This document shows positions 1 to 6,560 of a stretch of 10,950 nt of DNA, in pieces. The notes under the pieces are model-generated. The model was given only the letters and a program-made list of their open reading frames with translations, made no database searches and was not told where the DNA came from. This DNA comes from JBBDRW01 sp040905265 (lineage in GTDB: Bacteria > Bacteroidota > Rhodothermia > Balneolales > Balneolaceae), in NCBI GenBank assembly GCA_040905265.1, contig JBBDRW010000030.1, positions 1-10,950 of the forward strand, written 5' to 3'. Both the position numbers and the translations under genes were made by a program. Numbering within the stretch: the stretch's first letter is position 1; the number at the start of each line of letters is the position of its first letter.

Positions 1-1
1 A

Positions 2-838
2 ACCGACAGGACTTTTGGTTTAGAAGTCCCTGCCAGTTTAAGTCTGTCTTCAACGCATGGTAGTTTACCTGCGGGTAAATATATGGCCACTACTGTATTT
101 GTAAGAGGGGATGGGCAGATTAGTGGGGCAGGGATAGCGGCTGTGATAGATCTTCCTTCGGGAGGGGGCGTAGCAGCCGCTGTTTCTTCATCTGATGACC
201 CTACTATAGTTTATGTGGATTTATACCTGTCTACCCCAAATGGGACAGAGATGTATAAAGCCAACCGGGCTGTGGTAGGCAGTTCTGAAATAGTGTACAG
301 AGGGGATATCCATAATCTTCAAGTGCCTCTCCGGACTCAGTTCAGACGGGCCCCATATGCTTTCTCTGAAATAGAGCATTCTTCTTCAAGGCTGCTCTTT
401 GGCGTTGGTAATATGCTCGTATACACAGAACCTTTTAATTACGAGCTTATCGACACACGGAGTAACTTTATACCATTTACATCCAACGTAGTAATGATAG
501 CATCAGTGGATTCGGGAGTATTTGTAGGAACTACAGAGGATTTGTGGTTTTTATCAGGTTCAGATATTAAAGAGGCTTCCGCGACACTGGTTGACTCTCA
601 TGGCATTGTGCCTCATACTAAGGCCTATGCCCGTGGAAATGTTATTTCTCGTGGCGAAATAAAGGAGAATTTACCGTTTTGGGTGTCTAAAAACAATAAC
701 ATCTGTTTGGGACTACCAGACGGGTCTGTTGATAATATAACAGAGAAAAAAGCTATCATACCGGAGGGTTTAACAGGTGCTGCCTTATTCCGGCAAAAAA
801 ACGGGCAAAACCACTATATAGCTGTAGTTAATTCATAA
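2..838 (+). CDS. Phage tail/adsorption-like beta-rich virion protein, 5'-truncated by window edge
   Basis: The frame is open from base 2 to the TAA at 836-838, giving 279 visible codons; the true start lies upstream. An ATG at position 83 is in frame, but I do not take it as the start: it has no convincing Shine-Dalgarno, and the residues before it (ending SLPAGKY) run smoothly into a beta-sandwich pattern (TTVFVRGDGQISG ... VYVDLYLSTPNG) resembling the fibronectin-III-like domains of phage virion proteins. The C-terminal half (from about visible codon 125) has propeller-like blade motifs: LVYTEPFNYELID, VFVGTTEDLWFLSG, ICLGLPDGSVDNIT. This two-part layout resembles a class of poorly characterised virion proteins in environmental phages, where it would sit on the tail or adsorption apparatus; that comparison is from memory. 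It is followed after 20 nt by the next gene, in the same likely operon. The product class is moderately supported and the exact role is unknown. Confidence 0.85.
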   Translation, partial: TDRTFGLEVPASLSLSSTHGSLPAGKYMATTVFVRGDGQISGAGIAAVIDLPSGGGVAAAVSSSDDPTIVYVDLYLSTPNGTEMYKANRAVVGSSEIVYRGDIHNLQVPLRTQFRRAPYAFSEIEHSSSRLLFGVGNMLVYTEPFNYELIDTRSNFIPFTSNVVMIASVDSGVFVGTTEDLWFLSGSDIKEASATLVDSHGIVPHTKAYARGNVISRGEIKENLPFWVSKNNNICLGLPDGSVDNITEKKAIIPEGLTGAALFRQKNGQNHYIAVVNS

Positions 839-858
839 TTTATAGAGGAGATTTAGAT

Positions 859-1299
859 ATGGCAATAAGATTATCAACAGGCGCTAGAAACGCCATGCTG
901 GATGCAACCGGCCTTGCGGCTGGGTTGGAAGTAGCACAGATCAATATATACACAGGCTCTCAACCGACGGACGCAGATACTGCGGCTTCAGGGACACTCT
1001 TGGCCTCTATCACTGTAGATGGTGGGGCAACTGGTGTTACGTTCGATGCCGCAGCTTCAGGGGTTTTGTCTAAAGCGGCCGCTGAAACGTGGCAGGGAAC
1101 TGCCGCAGCTTCCGGAACCGCAGGATGGTTTAGGTTGTTTCTTAAGACAGATTCACCGTCAGGAGCTTCTACTACTCTGGTACGTGTAGATGGATCCGTT
1201 GCTGTGAGTGGCGGAGATCTGAACATAAGTAATACGAGCATAACATCAGGCGCTGTCCAGACTATCACTGAGTTTGATATCACTATGCCAGCGAGTTAA
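859..1299 (+). CDS. Small phage structural-type protein, first of a tandem paralogous pair
   Basis: This is a 146-aa protein starting at ATG 859 behind a clear Shine-Dalgarno (GAGGAG at 845-850, 8-nt spacer), ending at TAA 1297-1299. It opens with IRLSTGARNAML, followed by INIYTGSQPTDAD (about residues 28-40), GTLLASIT (45-52), GTAGWFRL (86-93), VRVDGSV (108-114) and NTSITSG (125-131). The composition is Ala/Thr/Ser/Gly-rich with alternating beta-strand character, and it has no signal peptide, transmembrane segment or catalytic motif. Proteins with this 'RLSTG.RNAL ... IY.G.QP' opening are common in phage tail regions and usually labelled hypothetical or structural; that is family knowledge, not checked here. 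The next gene is a clear paralog, which suggests a beta-rich decoration, spike or fibre-associated subunit. The function is not established. Confidence 0.92.
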   Translation: MAIRLSTGARNAMLDATGLAAGLEVAQINIYTGSQPTDADTAASGTLLASITVDGGATGVTFDAAASGVLSKAAAETWQGTAAASGTAGWFRLFLKTDSPSGASTTLVRVDGSVAVSGGDLNISNTSITSGAVQTITEFDITMPAS

Positions 1300-1311
1300 G
1301 GAGAATAGCTT

Positions 1312-1743
1312 ATGGCTAACAATCCTAAATTTTCTACTGGTTTTAGAGACGCGCTGATTAATAATGACCTCGCTGAGATGTTTGAAGGCGGAGAGCTCCA
1401 TATATACTCAGGCACTCAGCCAACGGACGCCGACGCAGACGAGGGCGCGGGTACTCTACTTGCTGTAATAGCACTTCCTGCGGATGAGGCTTTTGAGAAT
1501 ACCCCTACGGATGGTATTCTGGAAAAAGCCGGTACGTGGGAAGAGACTTCTGCTCCAGTGACAGGGACCGCTGCTTGGTTTAGATTATATGATAGTGCAG
1601 TAACTACTGGAGCAAGCGTAACCGCCGTTAGATTAGATGGCACGGTAGGGACTGCTACTTCAGATCTTATAATAGACTCAACAAGTATTACGTCCGGTGA
1701 TAGTGTAGTTGTAGATACTTTCAGTATAACGCTGGCCGCGTAG
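1312..1743 (+). CDS. Small phage structural-type protein, second of a tandem paralogous pair
   Basis: This is a 143-aa protein with ATG at 1312 and an AAGGAGA Shine-Dalgarno at 1298-1304 that overlaps the previous stop codon; it ends at TAG 1741-1743. It is collinear with the 146-aa protein upstream: FSTGFRDAL matches LSTGARNAM, IYSGTQPTDAD (31-41) matches IYTGSQPTDAD, GTAAWFRL (85-92) matches GTAGWFRL, VRLDGTV (106-112) matches VRVDGSV, and STSITSG (123-129) matches NTSITSG. Between these blocks the two have drifted, with small indels. The pair therefore looks like an old tandem duplication with both copies kept, perhaps forming a hetero-oligomeric virion part. This copy is visibly more acidic (DADADEGAG, EEFE-like stretches). 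No enzymatic motif or membrane segment is present, and the role is unknown. Confidence 0.92.
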   Translation: MANNPKFSTGFRDALINNDLAEMFEGGELHIYSGTQPTDADADEGAGTLLAVIALPADEAFENTPTDGILEKAGTWEETSAPVTGTAAWFRLYDSAVTTGASVTAVRLDGTVGTATSDLIIDSTSITSGDSVVVDTFSITLAA

Positions 1744-1755
1744 AGGAGATAGCCC

Positions 1756-2904
1756 ATGGCTGCATTAACTGCAAACGGCGGAGTAATCTTGTCTGTGCAG
1801 GTAGACGCGGGTTCCGCTTCTACCTTGCCAAGACATGCCGACGGTAACGTTGATTTGGCCTTAACGGTTTCAGGGACCGCTGAGAGTTTTGTAGTTTTTA
1901 CTGCTGATGCTACTCTACCTTCTTTAACCGCTGTTGGTAGTCTTTTTAACTACCCGCCTGCCACATTAGACGCAACATTACCAGTGCTCACGGCCACCGG
2001 TACTATGGTCGCTGGTGAGTCTGGTAGATTAAACAAGAGTCTTCCAAAGTTAACAGCCTACGGAATCATGAATCCGGGGGCGCGGGTAACTTTACCAAGG
2101 CTTACTTTATCCGGGGATGTGGTATCAGGGTCTATAAGCACTCTGTCCAGAAGTCTCCCAAGTCTGGCGTTATCCGGAGCGTTTGATAATGCAGCTACTG
2201 CAACTCTGGACAGGAATATACCGAGGTTAACATCTGCTGGTTATATTGCGGCCGGGACAGTATCTACATCAGATAGAACTTTAGCCAATATACGTATAAG
2301 TGCCACATTAGCCGCTGGTGGACTGGGAACGGCCAGTCTAACCTTACCGTTCCTGACTACTTCGTTTGAGCAGACATCAGAGGGTATTGCCGAAGCCGGC
2401 CTCACATTACCGAGACTATATGTCACGGCCTTCATGGACAACGGTACAACCCTGTCTACCACAGTATGGTCACTGAACACAGAGACCTTTGATGTATCTA
2501 ACTATGTGAATTATGGTTTTATAGGGTTTTGTAAGATAGGGAGTAATTACTACGGCGTAAAAACTGATGGTATATACCTTCTTGAAGGCAGTACGGACGC
2601 TGGGTCTAATATAGTGGCCGTGTTCCTGTCCGGGGACGATGACTTTGGTACAGAGCACAACAAGCGTATGGATAAGGCTTATGTAGGGTATGAGGCCGAC
2701 GGGGATATAGTATTAACGGCCAACGGTAAAGAATACCCACTCCAGAGAGAAATAGCTACTTCTGGCATAAAAAATAGTCGCGTTTCGCTTGCAAAAGGTA
2801 TAAAATCAAGGTATTGGAATCTGGGTATTAAGAATGTAGAGGGGTCAGATTTCCATATAAATGAATTAGGCATCTTGCCGCGAGTTTTGGAGCGTAAAAC
2901 ATAA
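1756..2904 (+). CDS. Tail-fibre-like virion protein with nine ~21-residue LPxLT beta repeats and a globular C-terminal domain
   Basis: This is a 382-aa protein. ATG 1756 follows GAGGAG at 1743-1748 (7-nt spacer), which overlaps the preceding stop. Residues 52-234 consist of nine consecutive units that begin with variants of TLPxLT and continue xxG-(x)4-G-(x)3-TLxR. Unit starts lie at residues 52, 73, 95, 111, 133, 154, 175, 196 and 217, so spacing is 21-22 residues except one short 16-residue unit. Such beta repeats suggest an elongated fibre or stalk. Residues from about 235 to 380 are non-repetitive and beta-rich, with FCKIGSNYYGVKTDGIYLLEG, a DDDFGTEHNKR segment, AYVGYEADGDIVLTANG and GIKSRYWNLGIKN. 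I recall similar C-terminal domains in phage tail proteins but cannot name a family. The stop overlaps the next start by one base (TAATG). A host-facing or fibre role is an inference. Confidence 0.92.
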   Translation: MAALTANGGVILSVQVDAGSASTLPRHADGNVDLALTVSGTAESFVVFTADATLPSLTAVGSLFNYPPATLDATLPVLTATGTMVAGESGRLNKSLPKLTAYGIMNPGARVTLPRLTLSGDVVSGSISTLSRSLPSLALSGAFDNAATATLDRNIPRLTSAGYIAAGTVSTSDRTLANIRISATLAAGGLGTASLTLPFLTTSFEQTSEGIAEAGLTLPRLYVTAFMDNGTTLSTTVWSLNTETFDVSNYVNYGFIGFCKIGSNYYGVKTDGIYLLEGSTDAGSNIVAVFLSGDDDFGTEHNKRMDKAYVGYEADGDIVLTANGKEYPLQREIATSGIKNSRVSLAKGIKSRYWNLGIKNVEGSDFHINELGILPRVLERKT

Positions 2905-2906
2905 TG
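2902..2906 (+). promoter_or_regulatory. TAATG stop/start overlap (translational coupling)
   Basis: The TAA stop of the 382-aa gene (2902-2904) shares its last A with the ATG of the 601-aa gene (2904-2906). A modest GGAG at 2889-2892 lies 11 nt upstream of that ATG, weaker and farther away than the Shine-Dalgarno sites of the other genes. Re-initiation by terminating ribosomes is therefore a likely contributor to translation of the downstream gene. Confidence 0.7.
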
Positions 2907-4709
2907 GCTACACCTGAAGAACTTATAGACCAAGCAGCGGTAAGAGTAGATGCCTATGCGGACGAAGCCGCGACGTTTATAACAGCGCTGAAAGAGTTTG
3001 TTGCCAACACACAGTTTAATGTTCCTGTGAAAGGTGGCAAATCTTTCCTTTTTTCCAACGCGGCGACTACTCTACACGACGAGATACTGACAGGCAGACC
3101 TGTCGTACCGTCTTTAGATTATGAGGCCCCTACGGACCCCGGCGAAGCTCCTTCTGATTTCGATGTAAGGGAAGCTGAAGATATAGTCATTCCTAATTTT
3201 GCAGAGACCCCTCCGGAAATAGATATACCCCAGAGGCCGTCTTTGGATATACCGTCTGAGCCTACAGCGCCTTCTATCAAGAGCATAACTGTTCCGGATT
3301 CTCCTGATGTAGAGCTACCGACTTTACCAAACCTTATAGATATAGAGTTTCCTGATGCTCCGACTTTACAGCTGCCTCGATTTGAACAGACATTCCCGGT
3401 GGAACCCGAGCTTACGTTGTCACAGACGGAGTTCAGCTATAGTGAGCCGGAGTACAGTAACGACGTGCTGGATGGTGTTGAAGCAGTTCTGTTGTCGGAT
3501 ATAAATAACGGTGAGTTTGGCATAACGCCGGATGATGAAGAAGCCCTGTACGACAGACAGAAAGACCGCGAAATAAAACTATATTTGCAGAGAGAGGGTG
3601 AGATACTTGATGCTTTTTCTGCGAAAGGACATCTACTGCCCACCGGTACTGTGGTTAATTTGCTTGAGAGCAATAAACAAGATACCATGGCCAAAATATC
3701 TGACGTGAATCGCGAGGTCAGTGTTAACAGGGCAGAATTGCTCCGTAGAGGTAGAGAGTTTGCCATACAGCAGGGCCTGTCCTTAAACGAACTCCTGTTG
3801 AGAGATTTTGGGTTCAAACAGGAACGGGCCCTGCAAGCCCAACGCTTTACTGCTGAGTTTGCCATACAGGTGCTCGATGCCAAGATACGGAGATACAACG
3901 CTCGTATACAGGCATACGCTGCTTATACGAGTGCTTACTCAGAGCAGCTTCGAGCTGAGTTGGCCAGAGTAGAGATATTCCGCGCCGAGATAGATGCAGC
4001 CAGAGCCAAGCAGGAAGCCAATACACAGCAGATTCAGATATACACTGCGCAGATAGAAGCGGCTAATAGTATTATACAGCTTTACGAAGCGCAGATGAGA
4101 GCAGCTAATCTGGAAGCAGAGATTGAGCGTAATAAGATAGAGATATTCAGGTCGGAGATACAGGCGTTTCTTGGTAAGGTACAGGCTAGAAGTGCGCAGG
4201 TTGATCTATACAACACGGCTATTCGTGGAGAGCTTGCGAAGTCCGAGATATATCAGTCTCAGGTCTCAGCCTATGATTCTCAAGTACGGGCTGCGGCAAC
4301 ACGCTCTGAAGTACAGAACCGTAACGTAGAAACAGATATAAGGAAAGCAGAGCTTGAGTTCCGCACATACGCTGCTAAAGTAGAGAAGTACAGAGCTGAT
4401 GCTGAGACAGAGCTTGGTAGGTTGAATACACTTATCAGCCAAGCACAGATTGACACAGATTTGTTCAAGTCGGTATTGAGCGGGTTGGAAGCCGTGCTGA
4501 GTGCCGATAACCAGTTGAAAGACTTGTTCGTGCGCACTGTTCAGGAAGACACCAAGCTCGACCAAGAAGCAACTAGATTGCAGATACAGCAGGTAATAGA
4601 GGAAGCCAAGGTTAAACTCGCCGCTACAGAAACTGGTACACAAGTGTTCAACCAGCTGGTAGCTTCTGCTCAAGACACACTAAATGTACTCGCCAGCGTG
4701 GAGGAATAA
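2904..4709 (+). CDS. Phage structural protein: proline-rich segment plus long coiled coil
   Basis: This is a 601-aa protein without signal peptide or obvious catalytic motif. Residues 1-35 form a predicted helix. Residues about 67-182 are proline-rich and acidic (PSLDIPSEP, VPDSPDVELPTLP, FPDAPTLQLP), suggesting an extended stalk. Residues about 215-300 are helical (LYLQREGEILDAFSAKG ... ISDVNREVSVNRAELL). Residues about 300-520 are a strong coiled coil rich in Ala, Gln and Glu. Aromatic residues at 331, 338, 345, 359, 380, 394, 415, 436, 450 and 457 all fall on one heptad register. I recall proteins of this architecture in the tail regions of several siphovirus-like genomes, annotated only as structural or hypothetical. 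It could be mistaken for a tape measure, but it lacks the length and the hydrophobic segments usual for one. A rod- or stalk-forming tail component is my best inference. Confidence 0.93.
   Translation: MATPEELIDQAAVRVDAYADEAATFITALKEFVANTQFNVPVKGGKSFLFSNAATTLHDEILTGRPVVPSLDYEAPTDPGEAPSDFDVREAEDIVIPNFAETPPEIDIPQRPSLDIPSEPTAPSIKSITVPDSPDVELPTLPNLIDIEFPDAPTLQLPRFEQTFPVEPELTLSQTEFSYSEPEYSNDVLDGVEAVLLSDINNGEFGITPDDEEALYDRQKDREIKLYLQREGEILDAFSAKGHLLPTGTVVNLLESNKQDTMAKISDVNREVSVNRAELLRRGREFAIQQGLSLNELLLRDFGFKQERALQAQRFTAEFAIQVLDAKIRRYNARIQAYAAYTSAYSEQLRAELARVEIFRAEIDAARAKQEANTQQIQIYTAQIEAANSIIQLYEAQMRAANLEAEIERNKIEIFRSEIQAFLGKVQARSAQVDLYNTAIRGELAKSEIYQSQVSAYDSQVRAAATRSEVQNRNVETDIRKAELEFRTYAAKVEKYRADAETELGRLNTLISQAQIDTDLFKSVLSGLEAVLSADNQLKDLFVRTVQEDTKLDQEATRLQIQQVIEEAKVKLAATETGTQVFNQLVASAQDTLNVLASVEE
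3894..4274 (+). other. Encoded coiled coil with aromatic residues on an unbroken heptad register
   Basis: This stretch encodes residues 331-457 of the 601-aa protein. Recurrent motifs of the form (I/L)(F/Y)xxx(I/M/V) occur at IFRAEI, IYTAQI, LYEAQM, IFRSEI, LYNTAI and IYQSQV. Their aromatic residues sit at 359, 380, 394, 415, 436 and 450, and every interval is a multiple of seven. Additional Tyr at 331, 338, 345 and 457 keep the same phase. After about residue 460 the register shifts: Tyr 489 and 496 are seven apart but out of phase. Confidence 0.75.
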
Positions 4710-4712
4710 GAT

Positions 4713-6560
4713 ATGGCTACAAGGAAGAAGAAAACTAGCAAAAAGAAAAGCACTACAAGGGCTTTTTCAGAAAGAGCTCGTTCTACAGCACAGGATGTAT
4801 CTAATAGAGCCCGTGTGGCAGGTAGTCGTGTAGCAGGCGAGGTTAGTCGAAGAGCTCCTGAAGTACGCCGGCAAGCAGCGGAAACAGCCAGAGATGTATC
4901 TAACAGGGCCCGTGCGACGGGGACTCGTGCTACGGGAGCTATGAGAGATGCCTATAACCGTACAGCGGATACTGTGCGCGAGAGAGGTCCAGAAGTTCAG
5001 CGGCGTGTAACAGATACTGCACGAGACGTGTCTGATAAGGCTCGTGCGGCAGGTAACAGAGTGGCAGATGAAGTTCGGCAAAGAGGCCCCGGTTTACGGG
5101 ACAGAGCAGCGTCTACTGCTGGTAGAGTACGTGATGCCGCAGGACGTGGCTATGAAAGTGTCCGTGGTGCCGCAGGACGTGGTTATGATAATGTACGCGG
5201 TAGATTCGGGCGTAAACCCGGCCCAGCGGGTCCGGAGAATGTACGCGGTTCCGCTGAAACCGGAGCCAGAGGGGATCGCATGGGCGCGGAGCAGAGGACT
5301 GGCCGGTCTCGTTTCCGTAGCACACCGGGGTTTGGCGGCGGAAGCGGCGGAAGCGGCGGTGGTAACAAGCAGTTTGGTAATGCATACAGGGGTGTGAGGA
5401 ATGTTGCAGGTCAAGTTGCAGGTCGTGTCATAGCACCTGTAGCAGGTATAGGAGGTGCTATTTATAGTGCAGCTAACCCTGAAAGAACAATGGAACGAGG
5501 TGTAGGAGATACTGGAAGAGGACGTTTTACCACAGGTACGCTTAGGACTATAGGCGATGCGATGACAGGCGGCTCGGCACAGAAAGCAGGAGAATTCCTT
5601 GCAGACTCAGCCTCCCGCATACGAGAGGCCGGGCAGCTCCAAGGGAACGAACCGGTTGTAAGAGACGCCGATGGTAATTTTGTTGTAAAAGGAGCCAGAG
5701 GTTTGTTAGAAGAAGCTGCAGGAGCTAACATGAATGGTCCACAGTCCGGTACTCTGCGTACACCGAGCGATGCCAGAGCACCGGCCGCTACAGCGGACGC
5801 TTCTATTGTAGGACAGTATGGTGCGAACCCCCGGACTCTACCAAAAAACACTGGTTTTGTCAGGGGTCCTCGTTTGGGTACACAACCAGTGTCCGGAACG
5901 CCGGAAGAGGCGCGTCAATCTACTACAGTTCGCGACGCTGAGCGGCTTAGGAATGAGGGAGTTCAGCTCAGCGGAGACGGGTTGTATTCTTCTATGTCCC
6001 AGATTGGCTTGAACCAAGGCCGTATACGTCAACGTAATATTAACAGGAACAGAGAAGATAGGCTTGGTCAAGAAAACGTAGAGAATCAAATAGCCTCATT
6101 TAAAGCGCAGACTGATGCGCTCAATGCAGCAACCGGTGCGCAGAACGCCACCAGAGAAGACTTCGAAGCTGGTAGGTTGCTCAGTCAGGATTTGAGTGAT
6201 CCAGATCCGGGTATACAAGGTAGAGCAGCGCGTACTGCATTACAAGAAGTGGTTACTAACGGGTTTAGTTCTCCCCGAGGTACTGTTGCACTTTCATATA
6301 TAATCAACGAGATTGACAAAGGTAGTCAAATTGGAATTTATGATCGTATAAGAGCTGCTTTAGGCCGTGATACGTCTTTGAGTAACGACCCAACGGCACT
6401 TTTCACCGCTGCAGGACTTGCGTTAGACAAAAACGGCGATGTTACATTAGACGGACATTTCATATCTGATTTAGAAGATGTTGATCCTGTAGTTGGCTCA
6501 TTCTTACGTAATGATTTAAACACAGTTAAAGGCAAAACTGTAAGGGACCCACGTGGCTAA
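4713..6560 (+). CDS. Basic repeat-rich putative internal virion protein with LEA-like 11-residue repeats
   Basis: This is a 615-aa protein. ATG 4713 follows GGAGG at 4700-4704 (8-nt spacer), embedded in the end of the upstream gene. Residues 4-16 are Lys/Arg-rich (RKKKTSKKKSTTR), like a histone-H1-type tail. Residues 25-167 are thirteen consecutive 11-residue repeats with no indels, carrying 32 Arg and 1 Lys against 18 Asp/Glu. Residues 207-217 are a Gly/Ser hinge. Residues about 230-256 are a Gly/Ala/Val hydrophobic segment that could touch a membrane. The rest is polar and helical, Ala/Arg/Asn/Gln-rich, ending with an acidic stretch (HFISDLEDVDPVVGSF). No enzyme motif is visible. The arrangement suggests nucleic-acid contact or packing inside the capsid, or an ejected protein, and its neighbour is a giant protease-bearing virion protein; both points are inference. 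An intrinsically disordered linker role is the main alternative. Confidence 0.9.
   Translation: MATRKKKTSKKKSTTRAFSERARSTAQDVSNRARVAGSRVAGEVSRRAPEVRRQAAETARDVSNRARATGTRATGAMRDAYNRTADTVRERGPEVQRRVTDTARDVSDKARAAGNRVADEVRQRGPGLRDRAASTAGRVRDAAGRGYESVRGAAGRGYDNVRGRFGRKPGPAGPENVRGSAETGARGDRMGAEQRTGRSRFRSTPGFGGGSGGSGGGNKQFGNAYRGVRNVAGQVAGRVIAPVAGIGGAIYSAANPERTMERGVGDTGRGRFTTGTLRTIGDAMTGGSAQKAGEFLADSASRIREAGQLQGNEPVVRDADGNFVVKGARGLLEEAAGANMNGPQSGTLRTPSDARAPAATADASIVGQYGANPRTLPKNTGFVRGPRLGTQPVSGTPEEARQSTTVRDAERLRNEGVQLSGDGLYSSMSQIGLNQGRIRQRNINRNREDRLGQENVENQIASFKAQTDALNAATGAQNATREDFEAGRLLSQDLSDPDPGIQGRAARTALQEVVTNGFSSPRGTVALSYIINEIDKGSQIGIYDRIRAALGRDTSLSNDPTALFTAAGLALDKNGDVTLDGHFISDLEDVDPVVGSFLRNDLNTVKGKTVRDPRG
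4785..5213 (+). repeat. Thirteen in-frame 33-nt (11-residue) tandem repeats, degenerate
   Basis: The region encodes 13 x 11 residues exactly, from TAQDVSNRARV to GYDNVRGRFGR. Column 5 is Val in 10 of 13 units, column 2 is Ala, Gly or Tyr, and column 9 is Ala, Val, Met or Phe, giving an amphipathic 11-residue periodicity like group 3 LEA proteins. A longer-order pattern is also visible: TAxDVS(N/D) units recur at residues 25, 58 and 102 (33 and 44 residues apart). At DNA level, 5136-5155 and 5169-5188 match at 19 of 20 bases exactly 33 nt apart, which suggests growth by tandem duplication. Confidence 0.85.
5334..5363 (+). repeat. Short GGCGGAAGC-type tandem repeat encoding a Gly/Ser hinge
   Basis: Two direct copies of GGCGGAAGC, flanked by further GGC and GGT codons, encode most of the GGGSGGSGGG hinge in the 615-aa protein. 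The hinge separates the basic repeat half from the hydrophobic and helical half. This kind of array can change length by replication slippage. Confidence 0.7.
6542..6555 (+). promoter_or_regulatory. Shine-Dalgarno and GTG start of the giant gene inside the preceding CDS
   Basis: AAGGGA at 6542-6547 lies 5 nt before GTG 6553-6555, and the GTG is followed by GCT AAA TTT (Met-Ala-Lys-Phe). This start overlaps the last 8 nt of the 615-aa gene. No in-frame ATG occurs before 6865 (codon 105), inside a region that already continues the protein's helical pattern, so the GTG is preferred. Its second codon is Ala, as in the five other complete starts here. Confidence 0.7.

Noticed and set aside
83..838. 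ATG at 83 as the true start of the first gene
   Set aside because: The frame is open back to the window edge, the upstream residues fit the same beta-sandwich pattern, and no good Shine-Dalgarno precedes the ATG. The gene more likely starts outside the window.
839..858. Promoter or terminator in the intergenic gaps
   Set aside because: The gaps (20, 12, 12 and 3 nt) are filled by Shine-Dalgarno sequences, and I see no hairpin with a T-run or paired -35/-10 elements in them.
2904..4709. The 601-aa protein as the tail tape measure
   Set aside because: It has a long coiled coil but lacks hydrophobic transmembrane-like segments and typical length, and its proline-rich N-terminal part is atypical. 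A stalk or structural role fits better, though this is not excluded.
4785..5213. 33-nt periodic repeats as a possible CRISPR array
   Set aside because: Repeats are contiguous, degenerate, in frame and coding, with no spacers between identical repeats.
5044..5397. 117-codon overlapping open frame on the plus strand inside the 615-aa gene
   Set aside because: It is in a shifted frame over the 33-nt repeat array, which keeps alternative frames open by repetition. It has no separate ribosome binding site and no plausible domain.
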